Shown here: positions 1-7,665 of the stretch, piece after piece
Layout of the letters: every line of letters starts with the position of its first letter
Position numbering within the stretch: position 1 is the first letter of the stretch
NCBI GenBank assembly: GCA_016933045.1
Contig: JAFGBR010000045.1
Location: forward strand, 1-59,639
Length of the DNA stretch: 59,639 bases
Direction of reading: 5' to 3'
DNA from: Marinilabiliaceae bacterium
GTDB lineage: Bacteria; Bacteroidota; Bacteroidia; Bacteroidales; Marinilabiliaceae
Translations under genes and position numbers: made by a program
The notes under the pieces: model-generated
Database searches by the model: none
What the model saw: only the letters and a program-made list of their open reading frames with translations
What the model was told of the DNA's origin: nothing

Positions 1-268
1 ATTTCGCAAATTGACACTAATTATTTATTGACTTCGTCTCCCGCCGAAAACCGGGATTAAATGTTCTTCAATTGGTGTAATTAGCGTCATTCGCGGATTA
101 TTTATCTTTTAAGATTCTTTTGGTCTTGATATGTTATTGTCCGCTCGCTCGGCTCAGCCGCTTTTTGAGTTTACGAAATCCCGATCCATCGGGAGCGTAA
201 ATAATTGCACGAATTTTCGCTAATTGTTTTCTCCTTAATTCGTATAATTAGCATAATTCGCGGATGAA
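1..268. repeat. Intergenic tract of degenerate AATT-rich repeats
   Basis: No gene is visible. The stretch holds several degenerate copies of a motif resembling CGCGAATTA or AATTAnnnCGAATT, for example near 90-103 and 205-268. At 138-165 is a GC-rich element containing the palindrome CGGCTCAGCCG. A near copy of that element recurs at 1197-1223, so the export permease gene is bracketed by it. The same kind of tract recurs at 1160-1330 and 2135-2160. Confidence 0.6.
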
Positions 269-1117
269 TCACACAGTATCCATGAAGGTCTTTTCCACCC
301 GGTTAAACACAATGGTTCCTAAAAACATCAACACGGACATAAATCCAAAGCTGTAACCTAACAATTCCCAACTAAAGCTGCCAGCACCGGTAAAGCTGTA
401 ACGAAATGTTTCAATAATACCGGTCATGGGGTTTAGGAGGATGTATTTTTTATAGATATTTGGTACAAAAGAGAGAGGATAGATTATGGGGGTTGCATAC
501 ATCATAAGCTGTACTGCAAATGTTAATAAGAAAGTGAAGTCGCGGTATTTAGTGGTGAGTGCCGATATAAGCATTCCAGCCCCCAGTCCGAGACCTGCCA
601 TAATAAGTATGAGAACAGGTAATAGTGCAATATGCCAGGTGGGTTGCATATTGATTGTATCACCTCCCAATAACATGTATCCACTCCAAATAATAAGAAA
701 AAGCCCTAATTGTACTCCAAATTTTAATAGTTGAGATATGACCATTGAAAGTGGAGTGATAACCCTTGGGAAGTAGACTTTTCCAAATATACCTGCATTA
801 CCCCTGAAAGTATTGGAGGTTAGGTTTAAACAACTGGAAAAATATTGCCACATAACGTTGCCACTTAATAAAAATACCATAGGAGGTAATCCATCGGAAG
901 GTATATTGGCTATGTTGTTAAAAATAAACATTTGCATTAATGTGGTTAGTATTGGTTGAATAAAAAACCAAAGTGGCCCTAGAACTGTTTGTTTGTAAAT
1001 GGAAACAAAGTCGCGGCGAACAAACAAAAAGAGCAGGTCGCGGTAACGCCATGCTTCTTTTAAGTTTAGATCGAATAGTTTAGATTTTGGTTTTATTTCT
1101 AATGTAAAGTTTTCCAT
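269..1117 (-). CDS. ABC-2 type polysaccharide/polyol phosphate export permease (Wzm/TagG-like)
   Basis: 282-residue inner-membrane protein of the ABC-2 export permease family that moves lipid-linked O-antigen, capsule or teichoic-type glycans across the inner membrane. The N-terminal cytoplasmic stretch contains RRDFVSIYKQTVLGPLWFF, the usual family signature before the first helix. About six hydrophobic segments follow, with KVYFPRVITPLS in the middle and the polar segment ATPIIYPLSFVP near the C-terminus. Length is normal for the family. The ATPase partner (Wzt-like) is not upstream on the strand and would be expected past the left window edge. The gene is separated from its right-hand neighbour by 272 bp of repeats, so it may have its own promoter. 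The transported glycan cannot be deduced. Confidence 0.9.
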   Translation of the reverse strand: MENFTLEIKPKSKLFDLNLKEAWRYRDLLFLFVRRDFVSIYKQTVLGPLWFFIQPILTTLMQMFIFNNIANIPSDGLPPMVFLLSGNVMWQYFSSCLNLTSNTFRGNAGIFGKVYFPRVITPLSMVISQLLKFGVQLGLFLIIWSGYMLLGGDTINMQPTWHIALLPVLILIMAGLGLGAGMLISALTTKYRDFTFLLTFAVQLMMYATPIIYPLSFVPNIYKKYILLNPMTGIIETFRYSFTGAGSFSWELLGYSFGFMSVLMFLGTIVFNRVEKTFMDTV

Positions 1118-1159
1118 GATTGTTTGTCATTGTAATAGGCTTGCCACTGGGCTCGCCAA

Positions 1160-1330
1160 GAATTTTCGCGAATTAATGTGAATTATTTTTTTGTTTTGTC
1201 CACGCGCTCGGCTCTGCCGCTTTGCTTGCAAAGAATTGCACTAATTAACACGAATTAGATTTTTTTGTTTTGTACGCAGATTAACAGGATTAAGTGGATA
1301 TATTTTGTACGCTAATTAACGCGTATTATT
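1160..1330. repeat. Intergenic repeat tract with CGGCTC palindrome
   Basis: Contains several degenerate AATTAnnnCGAATTA-type motifs (about 1163-1185, 1231-1250, 1275-1292, 1309-1328). It also holds a GC-rich element at 1197-1223 that nearly matches 138-165, each with a CGGC-TnT/TnA-GCCG palindrome. No open frame of note was seen. Confidence 0.55.
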
Positions 1331-1377
1331 GATTGCCAGTGAGCCTGACTTCCTCTTTAAGGAACCTAGGGGTGCGT
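1319..1377. repeat. Left copy of imperfect direct repeat flanking MNT-HEPN gene
   Basis: Begins ACGCGTATT, then TTGCCAGTG, then a small hairpin TTCCT-CTTTA-AGGAA at 1350-1364, then AGGGGTGCGT. The right copy at 2150-2209 has the same order of elements; the first 23 bases match at 20 positions. It lies 12 bases beyond the stop codon of the 1390-2097 gene. Confidence 0.65.
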
Positions 1378-1389
1378 AATGGTAAATTT

Positions 1390-2097
1390 TTAATCTCGAT
1401 TTTCCTGTGAATATAGTTTCGATATTGAGATTCCCAATTCTTCAAATGCTGATAAATAATGAATTAAGTCTTGGTATATTTCACTCACACTTGTTTCGTC
1501 ATAAACATGTGCTGAAAGATTTCGTTGTTCAATCATATCAAGCCACAATGCTTCATTTTTCAAAATATTTTGAGCATACGCCTCTTTTAAACATTCGCGG
1601 GGCGATTTACAATCGAACCCTAAATAATCAAGTGTTCTTTTACAGGTTTTCCACGCCATTTCGAAAGTGAATTCGAAACGTTTAACGGCAATATCCAAAA
1701 ATACATCACCATAGCCATCGTTTTCGTATGCATCTTTGCTATTCACCATCTCTTTGAATTTTGCTAATGCGCTTTGAAAGTTCAGCAAACTGTCTTCCAT
1801 TCGTAAGAGTTTGGTTGAAGACCAGATTACTTTCCCGGTATCTAAAACTCTTTGCCGAAATCTGTCACCAGATCGGGATATGTTTATGACATCAACTTTT
1901 AATAAGGTTGATATGTGATCTACTTCGTCTTTTATTAAATAATCCTTTGATGTGTCTTCAGAATCGTAGGCAATATCGATATCGGAATTGGGTGTTTGTT
2001 CTCCATTTATTTGCGAACCAAATAGATAAATCCTTTTTGGTTGAACGTGTTTAAGAATTATTTTTCGAACCTGTTCAATTATTTCACGTTTCTTCAT
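1390..2097 (-). CDS. Fused MNT-type nucleotidyltransferase and HEPN/HI0074-like substrate-binding protein
   Basis: 235-residue protein joining two families usually encoded by adjacent genes. Residues about 1-95 are a minimal nucleotidyltransferase of the DNA polymerase beta fold. The motif FGSQINGEQTPNSDIDIAYD matches GSx10DxD exactly, so the catalytic aspartates are present. Residues about 100-230 resemble the HI0074/TIGR01987 four-helix substrate-binding family and carry RNLSAHVYDE, a HEPN-style R-N-x3-H motif. In related two-gene systems the MNT partner can adenylylate and neutralise a HEPN ribonuclease; whether that applies to this fusion is inference. The gene sits alone between imperfect direct repeats at 1319-1377 and 2150-2209, consistent with an accessory element. 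The reading frame is intact. Confidence 0.85.
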   Translation of the reverse strand: MKKREIIEQVRKIILKHVQPKRIYLFGSQINGEQTPNSDIDIAYDSEDTSKDYLIKDEVDHISTLLKVDVINISRSGDRFRQRVLDTGKVIWSSTKLLRMEDSLLNFQSALAKFKEMVNSKDAYENDGYGDVFLDIAVKRFEFTFEMAWKTCKRTLDYLGFDCKSPRECLKEAYAQNILKNEALWLDMIEQRNLSAHVYDETSVSEIYQDLIHYLSAFEELGISISKLYSQENRD

Positions 2098-2149
2098 AGG
2101 ATTGCTAGGATTATGGAGATGAGTTTTGTGATTAATTAATTGCTTAATA

Positions 2150-2209
2150 ACGCGTATTGTCGTTTGCCAGTGCGTTAGCTATTCCCTTTAGGAAACATAA
2201 GGGTTCGTG
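2150..2209. repeat. Right copy of imperfect direct repeat flanking MNT-HEPN gene
   Basis: Partner of 1319-1377: ACGCGTATT, TTGCCAGTG, hairpin TTCC-CTTTA-GGAA at 2182-2194 with the same five-base loop, then AAGGGTTCGTG. It lies 52 bases upstream of the MNT-HEPN start. The rest of 2098-2380 shows no gene. Confidence 0.65.
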
Positions 2210-2380
2210 TTTATTTGATCGTCCACTAATAACTCGAATTGAACTAATATGAAATTTAACTGTTTAAAACCTACTGACCCTTTTAGTCGAAGTTCGTAAA
2301 AGTGTAACATCGCCTTAACTCTCCTGATAATTCAGATAGCTCGTGAGGCGAGGAAGAGGAGCGAAGGGACGTGACCTAAG

Positions 2381-3841
2381 TTAAGTGATGTCTCTTTCGT
2401 TTTTTAAATAATTTTCTTTAACGAAATGCATTTTACCCATTTGGCAAAGAATAAGGGTAGGATTTGATATCCAATAACGATCGGCATAGTTGGTTTGTAA
2501 TTCATAAATAAGAGAATCAATCGTTAGCAGGTCTTCATTTTCAAAAAGTTGAGTAAGCAAAAGTTTTATGATAATGTTAAACTCTAAAACTGAAACTTTA
2601 TTACGGTTCATTATTGATTTTAACGAGCCTCCGTTGTTTATTGTTTCAAGGTTATAGTATCGTTTGATGTTTGGTTTTCTGATATTCAAAAAATCATGGT
2701 TAACTTGAAACATCAAATAATCGGGTGTTTCTTTTATATATTTATCCAGCAACTTTTGGGCTTTTTTCCCTTTTTGGTTTATAATATATATTTCAACCTG
2801 TAATGCTTTAAGAAACGGATTATCGGGGTTCTTTTTTATGATTTTTTCAATGCCTTTAATGTCTTCATTGTTTAAACAATTAAGTGCTTCATCAAAGGTA
2901 TCTCTTAGAGGATCGTTTTCATGTAATGTAAACCCAAGTGTTTTATCATCCGGTAAGTCGGTTATCTCTTCGAAATCGATAAAATTGCTGATGTTTTTCT
3001 TTATTGTGGCTATGTTTTGTGTGTCGAAATGATTGTAATACAATCGATTGATACAGTCAGTTACTTCCTGCATATTGATGTCGGAGAAACTATCGTTTGA
3101 TTGTTCAGCTTTGGATAATTGTATATCATGCTCTTTTGCAAGCTTAATATCTTCGTGCCGTTCCAATAAAGGTTGCTTGTAGATGTAGTTCTCAAACGAC
3201 AAGCTGTTCAGCCATTCAATAGGTTTTTTAAAACTATCGTCATGTTCATAATCGAAATTATCATCATCATCATCATCAAACATGTCATAAACGATGAAAT
3301 TTTCTGGTCCAACTTCATTTTCGAGATGAGTAATTAACTTTTGTGCTTCATTAAAATTTTCTTCACCAATGAAAATTACAGGTATTCCATTTTCACCACA
3401 CTCAATGTCGATAAGTTCAATGTCATCATTGTCTTCATCTAGTATGAATTGTGTTACCTTGTTAAAGTCTTTGTGTTGTGGGATATTTAAATCAACAGCA
3501 AAGTCGTGTCCGGCATATATTATGTTATGAGCAAGGGTGTAATCTATTTTTGAAAAAGCATCATTAAGGTTGTTTCCTGAAATTAAGTCGTTGTATTTGC
3601 TTTTGGTTATGTTTTGCTGATAGTGAGTATCTTTTATGCCAGCACATAATAAATCAACCAAATATAAACCTACGGTGATATTTCCCTGTTTATGCTCGCG
3701 TGCAATAAAAACAGTACACATTTTGCTTTCTTTCCAGTTGCTGTTGATTAGACATTCGTATACCGGAAGTTTTCGGGCATTTTCGCGGATGTATTTCTGG
3801 GGTGAAAGGGTAATGTTTGTTAGTTTGTGTTTTTTTGACAT
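2381..3841 (-). CDS. Unknown 486-residue cytosolic protein with acidic stretch and TPR-like C-terminal part
   Basis: I do not recognise a named function. There is no signal peptide or membrane helix. The N-terminal third (about 1-120) looks like a compact globular domain, with KYIRENARKLPVYECLINS early on and TVGLYLVDLLCAGIKDT after it. The middle contains a run of six aspartates near residue 190 within an acidic, disordered-looking segment. Residues about 310-380 resemble tetratricopeptide helices, with the NPDNPFLKAL...AQKLLDKYI pattern. The gene is monocistronic in appearance, between the direct-repeat region and the 16-bp tandem repeats. The ATG at 3841 is the first start in the frame and is followed by a basic MSKKHK terminus. 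Confidence 0.7.
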   Translation of the reverse strand: MSKKHKLTNITLSPQKYIRENARKLPVYECLINSNWKESKMCTVFIAREHKQGNITVGLYLVDLLCAGIKDTHYQQNITKSKYNDLISGNNLNDAFSKIDYTLAHNIIYAGHDFAVDLNIPQHKDFNKVTQFILDEDNDDIELIDIECGENGIPVIFIGEENFNEAQKLITHLENEVGPENFIVYDMFDDDDDDNFDYEHDDSFKKPIEWLNSLSFENYIYKQPLLERHEDIKLAKEHDIQLSKAEQSNDSFSDINMQEVTDCINRLYYNHFDTQNIATIKKNISNFIDFEEITDLPDDKTLGFTLHENDPLRDTFDEALNCLNNEDIKGIEKIIKKNPDNPFLKALQVEIYIINQKGKKAQKLLDKYIKETPDYLMFQVNHDFLNIRKPNIKRYYNLETINNGGSLKSIMNRNKVSVLEFNIIIKLLLTQLFENEDLLTIDSLIYELQTNYADRYWISNPTLILCQMGKMHFVKENYLKNERDIT

Positions 3842-3862
3842 TGTTGTGGATGTTCGATTTGT

Positions 3863-3927
3863 GGTGATTAGGTGATTAGATGTTTAGGTGATTAGATGTT
3901 TAGGTGATTAGATGTTTAGGTGATTAG
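3863..3927. repeat. 16-bp tandem repeat, about 3.5-4 units
   Basis: Unit GGTGATTAGATGTTTA is exactly repeated at 3871-3886, 3887-3902 and 3903-3918, with partial units at both ends. It lies just upstream of the 486-residue gene and downstream of the four-helix-bundle pseudogene. A related 16-bp array lies on the other side of that pseudogene. Confidence 0.9.
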
Positions 3928-3965
3928 TTGTTAAGTTGTTTAATTGTCCAATCCACCTCAACTCC

Positions 3966-4337
3966 TCACTTCACTCCATCGAATAATATTCCCTTATAGA
4001 ATGAGTTTATTTTATTGGATAATTCATTGATATTGGCTCTGAATGTATTTAGTTTTTCATCTGATAAAAAATTAAGATCATTAGCCAATATTAGTTGATT
4101 AAGTACCTCTAAAAAACTTGAATAAGATATTTCAATAAATCATGCTTTATCTTTTTTATTATGTCTTCCATTTCCCTCTGCAATATTTGAAGAAATGGAA
4201 ACTGAAGCTCTTCTAATTTGAGAAACTAATCCAAATTGCTCTGATTGAGGAAATGAATCTGTAGTGGTGTATATCTCTTTAACCAGGTTTCGAGATAATT
4301 GCCATATCTCTAATTTTTCAAAGCTGTAATAGTGCAT
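3966..4337 (-). pseudogene. Four-helix-bundle protein (23S rRNA IVS-like), interrupted by an in-frame TGA
   Basis: The first 65 codons encode a typical four-helix-bundle/S23-like start: FEKLEIWQLSRNLVKEIY and then RRASVSISSNIAEGNGR, the strongest family signature. A TGA at 4140-4142 stops the frame after HNKKDKA. The same frame continues without a shift as FIEISYSSFLEVLNQLILAN and runs to a TGA at 3966-3968. That gives 123 codons, the usual family length. The stop falls where relatives tend to have a basic or aromatic residue before the phenylalanine, so a single CGA-to-TGA change is a plausible cause. Function of the intact family is poorly known. The start is ATG at 4337. Tandem repeats flank both ends. 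Confidence 0.8.
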
Positions 4338-4375
4338 TTGGGTGTTTATGTGATAAGTCGTTTAGTTGATTATGT

Positions 4376-4416
4376 GATAAGTTGATAAGCTGATAAGTTG
4401 ATAAGCTGATAAGTTG
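4376..4416. repeat. 16-bp tandem repeat, about 2.5 units
   Basis: Unit GATAAGTTGATAAGCT at 4376-4391 and 4392-4407, plus a partial copy. It is followed by a stretch (about 4411-4460) that shares AAGTTGT, AATCCAC and CAACTCCTCAC words with 3933-3970 on the other side of the four-helix pseudogene. Confidence 0.85.
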
Positions 4417-4454
4417 TCTAATCCACTTCATCTCTTCAACACCTCAACAACTCC

Positions 4455-5045
4455 TCACCTCATCACTTTATGCAATATAAATTTTAATGCTTTCTCAATC
4501 CCTTCCTCAATACTCAATTCGTCTGTATTAATAGTTATTTCCGCATCATCAGGTCTGTCGAAAGGAGCATCCAGTCCGGTGAAGTTTTTTATTTCGCCGG
4601 CCAATGCTTTTTTGTACAAACCTTTAGGGTCGCGTTTGGCGCAGGTATCAAAGCTTGCATCAACAAAAATTTCAATAAAATCATCATTACCAATAATTTC
4701 GCGAGCCATGTGTCGAATGTCATTTGTAGGAGAGATGAATGCATTGATAGTGATGATGCCGCAGTTTAAGAATAATTTATTTATTTCAGCAATACGACGT
4801 ATATTTTCAATTCGATCTTTATCGGTGAATCCTAAGTTATTATTAATACCTGTTCTGATATTATCGCCATCGAGCACCTGAGTTAAATAACCTTTTTTTG
4901 CCAGTTTTTTTTCCAACCCCTCTGCTAGTGTAGATTTTCCGGAACCCGAAAGGCCTGTAATCCAAATAACCCTGGCATGCTGATTCAGGTATTGCTCCTT
5001 ATTGGAACGGGTAAGGTAGATATTGGCGGGGTGTATGTTGTTCAT
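4455..5045 (-). CDS. cysC: Adenylylsulfate (APS) kinase
   Basis: 196-residue cytosolic kinase that phosphorylates APS to PAPS, the sulfate donor for reduction or sulfotransfer. The P-loop GLSGSGKST is near residue 32. DGDNIRTGINNNLGF follows, as in the APS-binding region. NAFISPTNDIRHMAR and the lid-like RDPKGLYKKALAGEIKNFTG complete the family pattern. It lies 38 bp after the SLC13-type permease gene in the same direction, so cotranscription behind the UpxY gene is likely. The usual cysD/cysN partners are not downstream; the next bases are a repeat array. No sulfotransferase is in the window, so the use of PAPS is unresolved. Confidence 0.95.
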   Translation of the reverse strand: MNNIHPANIYLTRSNKEQYLNQHARVIWITGLSGSGKSTLAEGLEKKLAKKGYLTQVLDGDNIRTGINNNLGFTDKDRIENIRRIAEINKLFLNCGIITINAFISPTNDIRHMAREIIGNDDFIEIFVDASFDTCAKRDPKGLYKKALAGEIKNFTGLDAPFDRPDDAEITINTDELSIEEGIEKALKFILHKVMR

Positions 5046-5083
5046 GTTTAAATGAGCAATTTTTTTATTGGGTTATTAATTTT

Positions 5084-6892
5084 TTATTTAAAAAACGGCC
5101 AAAAATATGGTATGACAAACATTGATATAATAAATGCCAGAATATTTAATGGGATACCAATTTTTGTAAAATCTTTAAATTTATAATTCCCAATTGATTG
5201 AACAATAAGGTTTGTTTGATATCCGATTGGAGTTGAAAAACTTGATGATGCAGCTATACAAATAGCTACAAAAAATGGCTTCGGATTTACACCCATTTGA
5301 GTTGCTGCCGATAAAGCAATTGGAAATACCAAAGCTGCTGCGGCATTATTTGTTATAATCTCAGTAAATAACATTGTAAGTAAATAGATAGTTGCCATAA
5401 CCATCCATGGACCATGACTCTTACTGAAATTTATTGCAGTTGTTGCTATTGCATCTGCTACACCTGAATTTTGGACAGCTTTACTTAGTCCTAATGAAGC
5501 AGCTATGGTTATTAATACATCCCAACTTATTACTTTAGTATATCGTTGAGAGGGTACAATTTTAAGCCATACCATTAAAACAGCAGCTAATGATGCAAAC
5601 CAATACATATCCAAGTTGTTAGGTCCTATTTTAGGTAAAAAATCACCTACGGTTGCCCCAATAACCATTAATAGAACAATGCCACCTGCTATCCATTTTT
5701 TTGTGGTATTATGTCCATTATTAACATCACCAATGTATGAAGTCAAATAGAAAATTTTTGATTCACTCCATGTTTTAATAAAATGTTCTGTGGTTAATAA
5801 TATCAAAGTATCTCCTTCTCGCATCTCCAGATTCTCAATATTTTCAGTTATATGTTCTCCATTTCTATTGATAGCCATAATGGCAGCCTGGAAATGATGA
5901 AAAAAATCAAATTTACCAATTGTAACTCCCAGTCCGGGGAAACGAGGAGCTAGCACCGCTTCAACTTGTTTAAGTTTTTTTGTTTTGAGTTCGGGAGCAA
6001 TACGATCGAGCCCTTTTAATTCAACATTTGGGTTTTGTATTAGTTCTTCAATGGTTTCGGAAGTACCCCTTAGTAGGAGTGTATCATTCTCATTTATAGT
6101 TATTTCATCGTCTTGGATTAGTTTAATGCTTTTATCACGTATTAGTTTTTCAACTTTAACACTTCGTATTTCTTTAATTGAACCGTTAATAATTTGTTTT
6201 CCAATAAGTTTACTTTTGTGGGGTATTATTACATCGTAGAAGTACTCTTTAAATTGGTTTTTGGTCATAAATTTGGCTCTTTTTCCGGGCAAAAGCATAC
6301 CTCCAAAAATAGCAATGTAAATAAGACCTATTATTGCAATGGGTAATCCCACTTTGGCTATTTCAAACATGTTAAAACCATCCATGTCATTTTCGAGCAT
6401 TAAGCCATGCACAACTAAATTGGTCGAAGTGCCTATTAATGTTGTCATTCCTCCAAATATTGTTGCATATGATAAAGGAATGAGGAATTTTGAGGCTGGT
6501 AACTGCAACCTCTCAGCCCAATTTTTTATTATTGGTGCAAAAATAACAATTACAGGAGTATTATTAAGAAATGCAGATAAGAATGCTACTGGTATTGTTA
6601 TTTGCAAATATAACCAATGAATAGCTTTACGCTGTTTTGGTAGAATTTTTCTGGCAGTGTATCGTAAAGCTCCGGTGTGTGATATACCTTCACTAACAAT
6701 AAAGAGTACCAAAACTGTTATCATTCCTGCATTGGAAAATCCCGATAATGCTTCTTTAGTAGAAACAATACCGATTGCCATTAGTATAGTTAGTGCTGAA
6801 AACAATACCATACCTGGACGGACAAGGTCCTTTGCCAGGGCAAAGACCATTAAGGCAATAACAGTTAATACTATATATCCATTAAAATCCAT
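5084..6892 (-). CDS. SLC13-family anion permease with two RCK_C (TrkA-C) domains
   Basis: 602-residue inner-membrane transporter of the ArsB/NhaD superfamily. N-terminal helices occupy about 1-200 and contain NNTPVIVIFAP and TTLIGTSTNLVV, the two signature loops. A soluble insert at about 215-385 carries two RCK_C-like units: LIGKQIINGSIKEIRSVKV...DDEITINENDTLLLRGT, and PRFPGLGVTIGKFDF...LEMREGDTLILL. The remaining helices (about 395-600) repeat the pattern with ITNNAAAALVFPIALS and STPIGYQTNLIVQS. Many members carry sulfate or other divalent anions. Sulfate is likely here because cysC follows 38 bp downstream, but this is inference. Confidence 0.9.
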   Translation of the reverse strand: MDFNGYIVLTVIALMVFALAKDLVRPGMVLFSALTILMAIGIVSTKEALSGFSNAGMITVLVLFIVSEGISHTGALRYTARKILPKQRKAIHWLYLQITIPVAFLSAFLNNTPVIVIFAPIIKNWAERLQLPASKFLIPLSYATIFGGMTTLIGTSTNLVVHGLMLENDMDGFNMFEIAKVGLPIAIIGLIYIAIFGGMLLPGKRAKFMTKNQFKEYFYDVIIPHKSKLIGKQIINGSIKEIRSVKVEKLIRDKSIKLIQDDEITINENDTLLLRGTSETIEELIQNPNVELKGLDRIAPELKTKKLKQVEAVLAPRFPGLGVTIGKFDFFHHFQAAIMAINRNGEHITENIENLEMREGDTLILLTTEHFIKTWSESKIFYLTSYIGDVNNGHNTTKKWIAGGIVLLMVIGATVGDFLPKIGPNNLDMYWFASLAAVLMVWLKIVPSQRYTKVISWDVLITIAASLGLSKAVQNSGVADAIATTAINFSKSHGPWMVMATIYLLTMLFTEIITNNAAAALVFPIALSAATQMGVNPKPFFVAICIAASSSFSTPIGYQTNLIVQSIGNYKFKDFTKIGIPLNILAFIISMFVIPYFWPFFK

Positions 6893-7007
6893 TGTAATAT
6901 TATGGGAACGAAAACAAATGGTTTGTATAAAGCTTCGCCTCCTCAGTCACATGAAGGCTGTGTGAGCTAGTATAAAAATAATTAGTCTTTCTAAAAACTA
7001 AAATAGT

Positions 7008-7541
7008 TTATGAAAGACAAGCGTTTGTTTTATCCAATGGTTCGAATGAGGCATTTGCCATATCGATAATCATTGTATAACCAATATGACTGACTTGAAT
7101 AATCAGTTTTTTTGAACCTTTAATTTGTAATATTTCACCTTCAATCCCAACTAATGGACCTGAAGTAATTTTAATTGTTTGACCTTTTTCTAATTGAGTT
7201 GATTGAACACTAAACGATAGATGATTATCAATAGTACGTCTCATTGCATCTATCTGGTTATTTGGTATAATGGCTGGTTTGCCATTATCATTAACAAATG
7301 CAACAACACCATGAATGTTATAAACATCACGTAGTCGAATACTAGGTAGTTTTACAAATATATAGGAATTGATTAATGGCATTTCAACCCATTTTTTTCG
7401 ATCGCTCCATTGGCGTAACTCTTTTTTCATGGGGAGGTAAGACTCAATTCCTGCTATTGAAAATTGTTCAAATACCTTTTTTTCTGTTCTCGACCGTGTA
7501 TATAATGCGTACCAGTTATTTTCTGTTTTTTCTGAATTCAC
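7008..7541 (-). CDS. UpxY-family transcription antiterminator (specialised NusG)
   Basis: 177-residue NusG paralogue of the type that heads capsule and exopolysaccharide operons in Bacteroidota, where it promotes elongation through the operon. The NGN domain at about 8-105 begins NWYALYTRSRTEKKV and contains PLINSYIFVKL. The KOW part at about 122-165 contains GPLVGIEGEILQIKGSKKLI. The start codon is GTG at 7541; an in-frame stop lies a few codons upstream, so this is the only reasonable start. The next genes (permease, cysC) run the same way after a 115-bp gap. As first gene it suggests that the minus-strand run to its left belongs to a surface polysaccharide operon. Confidence 0.9.
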   Translation of the reverse strand: MNSEKTENNWYALYTRSRTEKKVFEQFSIAGIESYLPMKKELRQWSDRKKWVEMPLINSYIFVKLPSIRLRDVYNIHGVVAFVNDNGKPAIIPNNQIDAMRRTIDNHLSFSVQSTQLEKGQTIKITSGPLVGIEGEILQIKGSKKLIIQVSHIGYTMIIDMANASFEPLDKTNACLS

Positions 7542-7560
7542 TACAACTCAAATTGTAAAC

Positions 7561-7568
7561 CAAAAATA
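7561..7568 (-). promoter_or_regulatory. Candidate -7 element of upxY promoter
   Basis: Minus-strand TATTTTTG fits the Bacteroidota TAnnTTTG consensus and ends about 20 bases before the GTG start. No good -33 TTTG is seen; a T-rich stretch lies 17-18 bases upstream. Confidence 0.4.
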
Positions 7569-7665
7569 ATAAAATAACTGGAAAATAAAGGGGCTAAGAT
7601 GCATTTAATGTAGTGTTTGTTATTGATGTTTTTTTTTGTACTGAAAATTAGATGTTTATTGTTTT

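Noticed and set aside
3863-4416. CRISPR array
   Set aside because: The 16-bp units are contiguous tandem repeats without spacers, and no cas genes are nearby.
4414-4881. 155-residue plus-strand open frame over cysC
   Set aside because: Antisense to the clear APS kinase; Ser/Ile-rich shadow of the real frame.
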